In this document: in pieces, positions 16,925 to 26,558 of the stretch
Layout of the letters: the number at the start of each line of letters is the position of its first letter
How positions within the stretch are numbered: position 1 is the first letter of the stretch
From: Phenylobacterium sp.
GTDB taxonomy: Bacteria; Pseudomonadota; Alphaproteobacteria; Caulobacterales; Caulobacteraceae
Length of the DNA stretch: 64,000 nucleotides
NCBI RefSeq assembly: GCF_019636135.1
Contig: NZ_JAHBYD010000002.1
Coordinates: 204,798 to 268,797 of the forward strand
Reading direction: 5' to 3'
Position numbers and translations under genes: made by a program
Notes under the pieces: model-generated
The model's database searches: none
Seen by the model: only the letters and a program-made list of their open reading frames with translations
Told to the model about the DNA's origin: nothing

Positions 16925-18891
16925 TCGGCGGCCTGGACCTGGGGTTGCGGCGGCGGGGCCTTCACGAGCGAGCCGATGCGCAGCCGCCGGTCGCTGAGCG
17001 AGACCGCCCCGCCGAGGGCCATGACGAAGCCGCCGATCCAGATCCAGACGATGAGCGGGTGGTTCCAGAGGCGCACGACGATGCCTTGCGGCGATTCCTC
17101 GCCGACCGAGACGTAGAGATTGCCGAGCGGCCCCACGCGGATGCCGGCCTCGGTCGTCTGCGACTGGGCCGAGGGGAAGAACCGGCGCTCGCTGCGCAGG
17201 TCGTAGCCGCCGGTCGCGCCCTTCACGGCGAAGCGCGCCGTGCGGGCCTCCCAGTTGGGGCCGCGGGTGGTCTCGACGACGGTCAGGGTGAGCTCACGGC
17301 CCGCGAAGGCCACCGTCTCGCCCGGCCGCATGTTGAGCACCTTGTCGCTCTCCCAGGCCGTGACGCCGGTCACGCCGAGGCAGAGCAGGCCCAGGCCCAG
17401 GTGCGCCAGCGTCAGGCCGACGATGGCGCGCGGCGTCGTGCGGACCGAGCGGCCGAGATAGGCGCGCCCGGCCCACCAGCGGCGGGCGAGGATCGCGCCC
17501 GAGCCCAGGATCAGCCAGGCGGCGAGGCCCAGCCCGCCGGCGGTCGCCAGGCCCTTGAGTCCGCCGAGGACGGCCGCGACCAGCGCGACGGCCCCCGCCA
17601 CGGCCGCCGGAATGCGCAGGCGCAGGAACGTCCTTCTCGCGTCGTCGCGCTTCCAGTTCATCATCGGGCCGAAGACCACGAGGATCAGCAGGACGGCGGC
17701 GAACGGGGCGAAGTTCAGCGCGTAGTACGGCGGGCCCACCGAGATCTTGTCGCCGTTGGCGAGTTCGATGAACACCGGCTGGAAGGTGCCCCAGAAGACC
17801 ACCGCGCAGAGCACGCTGAGGAAGAGGTTGTTGAGGATGATGCCGCCTTCCCGCGACACCGGCGTGAAGACGGCGCCCGGCTTCAGCGCCTGGGCCCGCC
17901 AGCCGTAGAGGCCGAGCGCGGCGCCGGTGGTGGCGGCGATGATCCCCAGGATGAAGACGCCCCGCTTCGGGTCGACCGCGAAGGCATGCACGCTGGTCAG
18001 AATGCCCGAGCGGACCAGGAAGGTGCCGACGAGGCTGAGCGAGAAGGTCAGGATCGCCAGCAGGATCGTCCAGGACACGAGCGCGCCGCGCCGTTCGAGC
18101 ACCAGCGCCGAGTGCAGCAGCGCCGTGCCCAGCAGCCACGGCATCAGCGAGGCGTTCTCGACGGGGTCCCAGAACCACCAGCCGCCCCAGCCCAGCTCGT
18201 AGTAGGCCCAGGCGCTGCCGAGCGTGATGCCGCAGGTGAGCGGAACCCAGGCCGCCAGCACCCAGGGGCGCACCCAGCGCGCCCAGGCCGCGTCGACGCG
18301 GCCCTCGATGAGCGCGGCGACCGCGAAGCAGAAGGCGATCGAGAAGCCGACGTAGCCGAGGTAGAGCAGCGGCGGATGCATCACGAGCCCCGGATCCTGC
18401 AAGAGCGGATTGAGCTCGGTCCCCTCGATCGGCGCCGGGTCCAGGCGCAGGAACGGGTTCGAGGTGAAGATCAGGAAGCCCAGGAAGGCGCTGGCGATCA
18501 GGCCCTGGACGCCCAGCACGCGCGCCTGCAACGTCTCGCGCAATGTGCCGCCGAAGACGGCGACCCCTGCGCCGTAGGCGGCCAGGATCAGCACCCAGAG
18601 CAGCATCGAGCCCTCATGGCTGCCCCAGGTGGCGGCGAAGCGGTAGGGCGCGGGCTGGCTGGTGTGGCTGTGCTGGGCGACCAGCGCGACCGAGAAGTCG
18701 CAGGTGAGATAGGCGTAGGCGAGGCATCCGAAGGCCAGCGCGACGAATCCCGCCTGGAGGAGGGACGCCTGCCGCCCGAGCGCCATCAATACGCGATCGC
18801 CCCTGGCCGCGCCCCAAAGTGGCGCCAGCGACTGGACGAGCGCCAGCAGCAGCGCGAGAATCAGCGCGAACTGACCGACTTCCGCCGACAT
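16921..18891 (-). CDS. ccmF: Haem lyase subunit CcmF
   Basis: The 656-residue polytopic protein has the tryptophan-rich WWD domain (WGGWWFWDPVENASLMPW), the sequence ATWGSHEGSMLLWV and many membrane helices. It ligates haem to CXXCH motifs in the periplasm together with CcmH and CcmI. The start is the ATG at 18891, the first residue aligned with CcmF families; the open frame upstream belongs to no gene. ccmE, the haem chaperone often beside ccmF, is not in this window. The divergent electron-transfer operon begins 135 bp away. Confidence 0.95.
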   Translation of the reverse strand: MSAEVGQFALILALLLALVQSLAPLWGAARGDRVLMALGRQASLLQAGFVALAFGCLAYAYLTCDFSVALVAQHSHTSQPAPYRFAATWGSHEGSMLLWVLILAAYGAGVAVFGGTLRETLQARVLGVQGLIASAFLGFLIFTSNPFLRLDPAPIEGTELNPLLQDPGLVMHPPLLYLGYVGFSIAFCFAVAALIEGRVDAAWARWVRPWVLAAWVPLTCGITLGSAWAYYELGWGGWWFWDPVENASLMPWLLGTALLHSALVLERRGALVSWTILLAILTFSLSLVGTFLVRSGILTSVHAFAVDPKRGVFILGIIAATTGAALGLYGWRAQALKPGAVFTPVSREGGIILNNLFLSVLCAVVFWGTFQPVFIELANGDKISVGPPYYALNFAPFAAVLLILVVFGPMMNWKRDDARRTFLRLRIPAAVAGAVALVAAVLGGLKGLATAGGLGLAAWLILGSGAILARRWWAGRAYLGRSVRTTPRAIVGLTLAHLGLGLLCLGVTGVTAWESDKVLNMRPGETVAFAGRELTLTVVETTRGPNWEARTARFAVKGATGGYDLRSERRFFPSAQSQTTEAGIRVGPLGNLYVSVGEESPQGIVVRLWNHPLIVWIWIGGFVMALGGAVSLSDRRLRIGSLVKAPPPQPQVQAAE

Positions 18892-19026
18892 GGACTTTGT
18901 GCTCCCCTCGACCTGCGCCGCGTGGTAGCGCGTTCGATCGAGATCGGAAATGTTACAGTGCCGGGGAGAGCCGTGAAGGCGTAGTCGGTGCGGTCGAAAG
19001 GCCGTGGGTGCTGGGGGCGTTCGGGT

Positions 19027-21477
19027 ATGTCGGAAGTCTACAAGATCGCGATCGTCGGATCCGGTCCCGCCGGGATGAGCGCGGCGGCGCATGCCGCGAA
19101 GAAGGGCCTGAGCCACGTCCTTCTGGAGAAGACCGACCACCTCTCGGACACGATCTACCGCTACCAGAAGGGCAAGCACGTGATGGCGACGCCGTCGGTG
19201 CTGGTCCTGCGCTCGGACTGCGAGTTCGACGCCGGCAAGCGCGAGAAGATCCTCGACCAGTGGAATCAGGACACGGCCGCGGCCGGTGTGAACGTGAAGT
19301 TCAACGCCGAGGTGAAGGCGATCACCGGCGACAAGGGCGACTTCACGCTGGAGCTGAAGTCCGGCGGTTCGGTGAAGGCCGAGAACATCATCCTGGCGGT
19401 CGGCACCCAGGGGAACCCGAACCTGATGCGCTGCGAGGGCGGAAACCTGCCGCATGTGCAGTACAGCCTCGACGACCCGGGCGAATACACCGACGAGCAC
19501 ATCACGGTGATCGGCGGCGGCGACGCCGGCATCGAGAACGCGATGGGCCTCATCGCCGACGCGGCCCAGAACAACACGCTCACCCTGCTGAACCGCGGCG
19601 CCGACTTCCCGACGGCCAAGAAGCCGAACGTGGACGCGTTGCTGGGGGCGCGCGACGCGGGCCGCATGACGGTGATGACCGAAACGTCGGCCGCGCTGGT
19701 CGAGGTGGGCTGGCTCACCGTCGACACCCCGCAGGGCCAGACCCGCTACAGGTGCGACCGGATCATCGCGCGCATGGGCGCAGCTCCGCCGCGGGCGTTC
19801 GTCGAGTCGGCGGGCGTGCAGTTCGCCAGCCCCGACCGCAGCGCCTTCCCGACGCTCACGCCGACGTTCGAGAGCTCCAGCAAGCGCGGCATCTACGTGA
19901 TCGGCGCCCTGGCCGGCTACCCGCTGATCAAGCACTGCATGAACCAGGGCTACGACGTGGTCGAGTTCATCGGCGGCAACACCTCGCTCGACCCCGCGGA
20001 CGAACCGCTGCTGCAGGCGAAGCTGAAGGGCCTGCCCGGCAGCCGCTCGGTCGCCCAGTGGCTGGAGTTCCTGCGCAGCCACGTCGAGATCCTGAACGGC
20101 CTCTCGCCCCTGCAGATGCGGGAGTTCCTGCTCGACAGCCAGGTGAAGGCCTACAAGGCGGGCGAGGCCATCTTCGAGCGCAACGAGCCGGGGTCGTCCC
20201 TGTTCGGCATCGCCGAAGGCTCGGTGAAGGTGGAGGTCGATCCCTCCAATCCCAACATCACGGTGCCGATCGGCGAGAGCTCGATCTTCGGCGAGGTGGG
20301 CCTGATCTCGGGGCGCAAGCGCGGGGCCACGATCCGCGCGGCCGAGCCCACGATCTGCGTGGAGATCCCGCGCATGGCCGCCTTGAAGCTGATGAGCCAG
20401 GTGCCGCAGGCGCGCGACACGGTCCAGCGGATCACCACCGAGCGGCAGGTGCTGCAGATCTTCAAGTCGGGGCTGACTCCCGGCGACATCTCCGAGGTGC
20501 TGAAGGGCGCCGAGGTGACCGAGGTGAAGCCCGGCGAGGCGATCATCAACGAAGGCGACATCTCGGACGACCTCTACATCATCCGCTCGGGCTCGATGAT
20601 CGTGGAGAAGAACCTGGGCGGGAAGCCCGTGTTCATGTCGTACGTGCCGGCGGGGTCCTATTCCGGCGAAATGGCGATGATCGAGCGCTCGCCGCGCGTC
20701 GCCACCGTGAAAGCCGCCATCCGCTCGCAGGTGGTGAAGCTGCCGGCCGAGCCGTTCCGGGCGCTGCTGGCCCGCAAGCCCGAACTCGCCAAGCGCATGA
20801 CCGACGAGATGCGTGCGCGCCGCGAGATCAACGAGTTCATCGAGAGCCAGAAGGAGGAGTTCGGCGGCGCCGTCGACATGTACTCCTCGGTCGCCAACTT
20901 CCTGATCAAGCAGGGGATCGGCGAGGCCACCGACGTGCTGCTGATCGACGAGAGCCTCTGCGTCGGCTGCGACAACTGCGAGAAGGCCTGCGCCGACAGC
21001 CACGACGGCCTGTCGCGGCTCAACCGGGAGGCCGGCACCACCTTCGCCAACATCCACGTGCCCACCTCGTGCCGCCACTGCGAGCATCCGCACTGCATGA
21101 GCGACTGCCCGCCGAACGCGATCCGGCGCGGCCCCGACGGCGAGGTGTTCATCAACGAGACCTGCATCGGCTGCGGCAACTGCCAGCGGGCGTGCCCCTA
21201 CGGCGTGATCCAGATGGACAAGCCCCCGCCGAAGAAGCCGGCGCTCTGGGAATGGATGCTGTTCGGCAGGGGCCCCGGCCCCGGACAACCGTCGTACGAG
21301 TGGCGGAAGAAGGCGGCGAAGGCCGAGGGCGGCGAATCGCCGAAGCTCGCCATCAAGTGCGACATGTGCTCGGGCAAGGCGGGCGGTCCGGCGTGCGTGC
21401 GCGCGTGCCCGACCGGGGCGGCGATCCGGGTCTCGCCGGACGCCTTCCTCTCCGTCGCCCGCATCGAGAAGGCCTGA
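19027..21477 (+). CDS. FAD-dependent oxidoreductase fused to two cNMP-binding domains and a four-cluster ferredoxin
   Basis: The protein has 816 residues. Domain order: a thioredoxin-reductase-like flavin module (about 1-330) with two dinucleotide folds, IVGSGPAGMSAA and VIGGGDAGIENA; two cyclic-nucleotide-binding folds (about 370-480 and 495-615); and a DmsB/HybA-like ferredoxin domain with four cysteine sets (CVGCDNCEKAC, CRHCEHPHCMSDC, CIGCGNCQRAC, and one beginning CDMC and ending CVRAC). Both cNMP domains keep the Glu and Arg of the phosphate cassette (FGEVGLISGRKRGAT; SGEMAMIERSPRVAT), so ligand binding is plausible. The role is inferred: NAD(P)H oxidation feeding electrons to the membrane protein encoded 2 nt downstream. 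No signal peptide, so cytosolic. Confidence 0.9.
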   Translation: MSEVYKIAIVGSGPAGMSAAAHAAKKGLSHVLLEKTDHLSDTIYRYQKGKHVMATPSVLVLRSDCEFDAGKREKILDQWNQDTAAAGVNVKFNAEVKAITGDKGDFTLELKSGGSVKAENIILAVGTQGNPNLMRCEGGNLPHVQYSLDDPGEYTDEHITVIGGGDAGIENAMGLIADAAQNNTLTLLNRGADFPTAKKPNVDALLGARDAGRMTVMTETSAALVEVGWLTVDTPQGQTRYRCDRIIARMGAAPPRAFVESAGVQFASPDRSAFPTLTPTFESSSKRGIYVIGALAGYPLIKHCMNQGYDVVEFIGGNTSLDPADEPLLQAKLKGLPGSRSVAQWLEFLRSHVEILNGLSPLQMREFLLDSQVKAYKAGEAIFERNEPGSSLFGIAEGSVKVEVDPSNPNITVPIGESSIFGEVGLISGRKRGATIRAAEPTICVEIPRMAALKLMSQVPQARDTVQRITTERQVLQIFKSGLTPGDISEVLKGAEVTEVKPGEAIINEGDISDDLYIIRSGSMIVEKNLGGKPVFMSYVPAGSYSGEMAMIERSPRVATVKAAIRSQVVKLPAEPFRALLARKPELAKRMTDEMRARREINEFIESQKEEFGGAVDMYSSVANFLIKQGIGEATDVLLIDESLCVGCDNCEKACADSHDGLSRLNREAGTTFANIHVPTSCRHCEHPHCMSDCPPNAIRRGPDGEVFINETCIGCGNCQRACPYGVIQMDKPPPKKPALWEWMLFGRGPGPGQPSYEWRKKAAKAEGGESPKLAIKCDMCSGKAGGPACVRACPTGAAIRVSPDAFLSVARIEKA

Positions 21478-21478
21478 C

Positions 21479-22360
21479 GTGACGCAGGTCGGGGGGCAAC
21501 ATACGGAGCGCGTGAGGCAGCGGACCCACGAGGGGTTCCTGCGGCACAAGGGCTTCCTCTGGGCGCAGGTGGCCACGGGCCTGTGCGTCCTCGTCATCGC
21601 GCTCTACTGGTGGGTGGCGCTGCAGATCAAGGAGCCGCCCAGCGGCGGGAGCTGGCTGGGCTACCTGCTGGGCGTGATGGGCGCGGGCCTGATCGTCTGG
21701 CTGGCCTGCCTGGGGGTGCGCAAGCGGGTGATCACCGCGGGCCACTATTCGCTGAAGGCCTGGGTCTCGGCGCACGTCTACCTCGGCCTGTCGCTGATCG
21801 TGATCGCGACGCTGCACACCGGCTTCCAGTTCGGGTGGAACATCCACACCCTCGCCTACGGGCTGATGATGCTGGTGATCGCCTCGGGCGCGTTCGGCAT
21901 CTGGGCCTATGCGACCCTGCCCGAACGCCTGCACGGCAACCGCGGCGAGACCACGCGCAAGCAGATGCTCGACTCCATCGAAAGCCAGGACCGGCAGTTG
22001 CACGACCTGGCCCAGCCGCTGGACCGCGCCGGCGCGGGCGTCGTCAGGCTCTCGATCGAGGAGACCGAGCTCGGCGGCGGCTTCTGGAAGCGGCTGACCG
22101 GCAGTTACGACGATTGCGCCAACAAGCGGGCGCTGCAACGGCTGCGCAACCTTCCCGCGCCCGGCAGCGCGAAGCAGGCCGAGGCGCTGACCAGGATCGA
22201 GCAGGTGATGCAGCAGAAGGCCGAGACCCTGACGCTCGCGCGCCGGCAGATGCAGATCACCGCGGTGCTGGAAGGCTGGCTGTTCGTCCACATCCCGGCG
22301 ACCTTCGCCCTCCTGGCGGCGCTGACGGCGCATATCGTCAGCGTCTTCACGTACTGGTGA
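21479..22360 (+). CDS. Four-helix membrane protein, putative diheme cytochrome b
   Basis: The 293-residue protein has hydrophobic helices at about residues 28-49, 60-80, 95-118, 123-143 and 265-290. Two helices carry histidine pairs spaced 14 residues apart: V-S-A-H to T-L-H-T, and F-V-H-I to T-A-H-I. This is the bis-histidine pattern of diheme b-type membrane subunits. A cytoplasmic or periplasmic helical segment rich in Gln/Glu lies between (about 160-260). The start is GTG one base after the oxidoreductase stop. It would carry electrons across the membrane between the cytosolic Fe-S protein and the periplasmic decaheme protein. No named family was recognised with confidence. Confidence 0.75.
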   Translation: MTQVGGQHTERVRQRTHEGFLRHKGFLWAQVATGLCVLVIALYWWVALQIKEPPSGGSWLGYLLGVMGAGLIVWLACLGVRKRVITAGHYSLKAWVSAHVYLGLSLIVIATLHTGFQFGWNIHTLAYGLMMLVIASGAFGIWAYATLPERLHGNRGETTRKQMLDSIESQDRQLHDLAQPLDRAGAGVVRLSIEETELGGGFWKRLTGSYDDCANKRALQRLRNLPAPGSAKQAEALTRIEQVMQQKAETLTLARRQMQITAVLEGWLFVHIPATFALLAALTAHIVSVFTYW

Positions 22361-22364
22361 GCGC

Positions 22365-24233
22365 GTGGCCCAAGACTTCCACCTCAAGCTGATCACCCAG
22401 CGCGCCGGCGGCGGCGACCCGATCGTCCGCGAGCGCGTGGTCGCCGGCCCCGAGGCCGCGATCGGCCGCGCGGCCGAGAGCGACATCGTCCTCGCCGACC
22501 TGTCCGTCGATCCGCGGCACGCGAAGATGCGCTTCTCCGGCCCCGGCCGGGTGACGATCGAGTCGGTCAGCGGCCTGCCGTTCAAGGTGGGCGGCAAGAG
22601 CGTCCAGCGCGCCGACCTGGACGCCGCCAGCCGGCCGGTCGTCGAGATCGGCGGCTACAGCCTGATGCTGGAGCCCGAGGGCGAGGACGGTGGCGTCACG
22701 GTCACGGTGACGCGCGAAGAGGACGAGCATCACCTGACGCCGTCGGTCTTCTCGCTGCAGTCGAAGGTGTTCGGCCGGCGCAAGATGGCCTGGACGTTCG
22801 GCTCGGCCATCTTCGTCATCTGCCTGCTCATCCCGCTGTTCGCGGCGGTGTGGTTCAGCCAGAACGCGATGATCCATCCCGACCAGCAGTGGTCGAGCGG
22901 CCCGCTCTCGAAGGCGCACGCCTTCCTGGAAACCGACTGCAAGAGCTGCCACGCCAACGCGTTCGTCGCGGTGCGCGACAGCGCCTGCAAGAGCTGCCAC
23001 CTCGCCGGCCATGAGGAAGGCCCGCTGTCGCTGGCCCGCGCGCGCGACAAGGGCAGCCCCTTCGAGCCGCGGCTCATGGTGGACCACGCGCCGAAGGCGC
23101 GGCTGAGCAAGGGCACGCCCCTGCCCGACGCCCTGCCGGCCAGGATCAGCACCGTGTTCCAGCGCGCCATCGGCCATCCGACCGACCGCTGCGCGAGCTG
23201 CCACATCGAGCACACCAAGCCGACCGGCAAGGCGATGGACGCCAATGCGCCGCTCAGCGACAAGCCGACCATGGTGGTCGTGAACGACTGCCAGAGCTGC
23301 CACACCTCGCTGAAGGCGCGCCTGGACGACACCGAGCTGGCCGACACGCCGGACTGGGGCCGCCATCCGACCTTCAGGCCGCTGATCATGACCGCGGCCG
23401 GGCCGACGCCGCAGTTCCAGCGCGTGGCGCTGAGCGCCGGGCCGCAGGAGCGCAACGGGCTGACCTTCCCGCACCGCCTGCACCTCGACCGGACCGGCGG
23501 CGTCGCCCGCCAGGCGATCGAACTGGGCGCCCGCGCGGGCTACGGCAAGCCGCTGGAGTGCGAGTCCTGCCACAAGGCCAAGGGAACCGGCTTCGAGCCG
23601 ATCGAGATGGAGAAGGCCTGCGGCACGTGCCACAGCCTCGCCTACGCCCGGAACCCCGACGGCTCGTTGAAGCTGCTGCCGCACGGCGAACTGCAGAAGG
23701 TGGTCGACACGCTGAGCGGCCGCGCCCTCTCCGCGCCCGGCGGCTCGAACCGCATGCGGCCGGGCACGATCCGGCCGACGATGTTCGCCGCGTCCGGCGC
23801 CAGCGCCTACCGCGCGACCTTCTCGCCGGGCGGGACCTGCTACGACTGCCACACCATCACCTGGGCCGGCGACGTGGTGAGGATGGCGCCGGTGAAGCTC
23901 ACCCAGCGCTACATGCCGCGCGGCGCCTTCGACCACTCGATCGCCGAGCACGGCGCGATCGGCAAGCCGGGCAAGGCCGGCGCCTTCAAGTGCGCCGACT
24001 GCCACAAGGCCGAGACCTCCGACCGGGCGTCCGACGTGCTGATCCCGGACCTGGCCAAGTGCGCCACCTGCCACGGCCAGCCGACGACGAAGATCGCCGC
24101 GGCCGACGATGCCGACTGCACCACCTGCCACGCCTTCCACAAGCCCGGCGAAGCCACGCCCAGGCCCGGCCACCCGCCGCTGCAGACGCTGCGGTGGACG
24201 CAAGGCTCAGCCAACGCAAACATCGGCAGTTAG
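22365..24233 (+). CDS. FHA-like domain fused through one membrane helix to a decaheme cytochrome c
   Basis: The 622-residue protein starts with an FHA-like beta fold (about 1-110; IGRAAESDIVLADL then P-R-H-A) with no signal peptide. An Arg/Lys-rich stop (FGRRKMA) leads into one membrane helix (about 143-165). The periplasmic part has ten CXXCH haem motifs at about residues 192, 207, 276, 309, 399, 419, 492, 543, 566 and 585. Extra histidines (FPHRLH, FDHS) can act as distal ligands, as in cytochrome c3/c7 proteins. The start is GTG 4 nt after the previous stop. The usual FHA Ser of the S-x-x-H motif is replaced by Asp, so phosphothreonine binding is uncertain. Confidence 0.88.
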   Translation: MAQDFHLKLITQRAGGGDPIVRERVVAGPEAAIGRAAESDIVLADLSVDPRHAKMRFSGPGRVTIESVSGLPFKVGGKSVQRADLDAASRPVVEIGGYSLMLEPEGEDGGVTVTVTREEDEHHLTPSVFSLQSKVFGRRKMAWTFGSAIFVICLLIPLFAAVWFSQNAMIHPDQQWSSGPLSKAHAFLETDCKSCHANAFVAVRDSACKSCHLAGHEEGPLSLARARDKGSPFEPRLMVDHAPKARLSKGTPLPDALPARISTVFQRAIGHPTDRCASCHIEHTKPTGKAMDANAPLSDKPTMVVVNDCQSCHTSLKARLDDTELADTPDWGRHPTFRPLIMTAAGPTPQFQRVALSAGPQERNGLTFPHRLHLDRTGGVARQAIELGARAGYGKPLECESCHKAKGTGFEPIEMEKACGTCHSLAYARNPDGSLKLLPHGELQKVVDTLSGRALSAPGGSNRMRPGTIRPTMFAASGASAYRATFSPGGTCYDCHTITWAGDVVRMAPVKLTQRYMPRGAFDHSIAEHGAIGKPGKAGAFKCADCHKAETSDRASDVLIPDLAKCATCHGQPTTKIAAADDADCTTCHAFHKPGEATPRPGHPPLQTLRWTQGSANANIGS

Positions 24234-24269
24234 CGTGAGGTTCTACCGACGACCTGTGGAACCCGCGCG

Positions 24270-24656
24270 TCAGACGGCGCGCGACGGCTGGCCGTACTGA
24301 AGGATGAGATGGTCGGCCGTCAGGAAGATCATGCCTTCCGCGACCGCCTGGGCAAGCATCAGCCGATCGAAAGGGTCGCGATGGAGGTAGGGCAGAAGCT
24401 GTACGCCCATCGCCTGCGCGCTCGTCACCGCAAGTTCCTGATAGCCGCTGTCCAAGGCCTCCCGATGGAGCACGTGGGGATCGACATTGAAGTCGGGTCG
24501 CCCCAGGGTCCGCTTGATCGTCAGTTCCCAGATCGCCACCGCGCTGAAGGCCGGTTCGTTCAACGGATCGTCGATGAGATTCCGCGTTGCCGGCGACAGG
24601 CGATGTGGCTGGACGAACGCCCAGACCAGCACATGCGTATCGAGGAGAAGCTTCAT
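24270..24656 (-). CDS. vapC: PIN-domain toxin (VapC family)
   Basis: The 128-residue PIN ribonuclease has the acidic catalytic residues in LLLDTHVLVW, AIWELTIK, DPFDRLMLAQA and LTADHLI. Such toxins cut RNA (tRNA or rRNA in studied cases). The ATG overlaps the stop of the antitoxin gene by 4 nt. It converges with the decaheme gene 36 bp away. Confidence 0.93.
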   Translation of the reverse strand: MKLLLDTHVLVWAFVQPHRLSPATRNLIDDPLNEPAFSAVAIWELTIKRTLGRPDFNVDPHVLHREALDSGYQELAVTSAQAMGVQLLPYLHRDPFDRLMLAQAVAEGMIFLTADHLILQYGQPSRAV

Positions 24657-24898
24657 TCCTCGCCGTAGAACATGCGCTCGATCTCTTCTCGACCTATCGA
24701 GTCGAAATCGTCGGGGATCTTGTACATCCCCTCCAGTCCGCCGAGCCGCTTCACGGGCTTCTCCTGCGGCTCTTTGATCGGCACGACCTTGACCATCGGC
24801 TTGCCGGCCTTGGCGATGACGAACGGCTCGCCCTTCGCCGCGGCGTCGATCAGGCGCGACAGGTGGGTCTTGGCTTCGTGGACGTTGACGGTCTTCAT
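24653..24898 (-). CDS. Phd/YefM-type antitoxin
   Basis: The 81-residue protein opens M-K-T-V-N-V-H-E-A-K-T-H-L-S-R-L, the typical Phd fold that binds DNA, followed by G-E-P-F-V-I-A-K-A-G-K-P. The C-terminal acidic tail (GREEIERMFYGEE) should wrap the PIN toxin. The ATG at 24898 is chosen over the in-frame codon at 24910 because the family starts here. The palindrome just upstream is a likely autoregulatory operator. Confidence 0.92.
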   Translation of the reverse strand: MKTVNVHEAKTHLSRLIDAAAKGEPFVIAKAGKPMVKVVPIKEPQEKPVKRLGGLEGMYKIPDDFDSIGREEIERMFYGEE

Positions 24899-24912
24899 GC
24901 GGCGAACCAAGT

Positions 24913-24931
24913 GGACTAAGTCCGGTTAGTC
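24913..24931. promoter_or_regulatory. Palindromic operator candidate of the toxin-antitoxin operon
   Basis: GACTAA (24914-24919) and TTAGTC (24926-24931) form an inverted repeat with a 6-bp spacer, and GGACT-A-AGTCC is itself palindromic. It lies 16-33 nt upstream of the antitoxin start, where Phd-type proteins bind to repress their own operon. Confidence 0.6.
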
Positions 24932-24960
24932 TAGTTCATCGGAGCCCGGAGCGCAACGAA

Positions 24961-24990
24961 AGCGCCGCCCCGGTCTCCCGAGGCGGCGCT
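24961..24990 (-). terminator. Terminator-like hairpin after gdhA
   Basis: A 9-bp stem (AGCGCCGCC with its complement at 24982-24990) lies 26 bp past the gdhA stop on the minus strand. The following bases (TTCGTTGCG) form only a weak T-rich tail. Confidence 0.6.
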
Positions 24991-25016
24991 GTTCGTTTCG
25001 GCGATGAGGCCTGAGC

Positions 25017-26375
<1,359 letters not shown>

Positions 26376-26435
26376 TTCAACCCCCTGTGCGCGGGGCGCC
26401 CTGCCCCACCCGCTCGTGTGCGGCCGGAACCTTAG

Positions 26436-26469
26436 CCGCGAATTTCGTACGGGCTAGGTCTATTCGCGG
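26436..26469. promoter_or_regulatory. Inverted repeat in the gdhA / acetolactate-synthase-like divergent promoter region
   Basis: CCGCGAAT (26436-26443) and ATTCGCGG (26462-26469) are perfect 8-bp inverted arms separated by 18 bp, about 60 bp upstream of gdhA and 90 bp upstream of the divergent gene. It could be a regulator site; no matching regulator was identified. Confidence 0.35.
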
Positions 26470-26558
26470 ACGCAGCGCTTCGGCGCCTCCGCTTTCAGGC
26501 TTCACAAGCCGCTGGAATTTGCGACAACTCCTTACCGTTGGGACGGTGGGGGTTCGTG

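Noticed and set aside
19027..21477. Possible frameshift joining separate flavin, cNMP and ferredoxin genes
   Set aside because: One continuous frame with family-like sequence across all junctions and no internal ribosome-binding site plus start at the borders. A true multi-domain protein is the simpler reading.
26515..26525. A TTGTCGC half-site upstream of gdhA as a sixth Pho box
   Set aside because: Only one repeat is present; the in-phase 7-mer is too degenerate, and neither flanking gene has a phosphate role.
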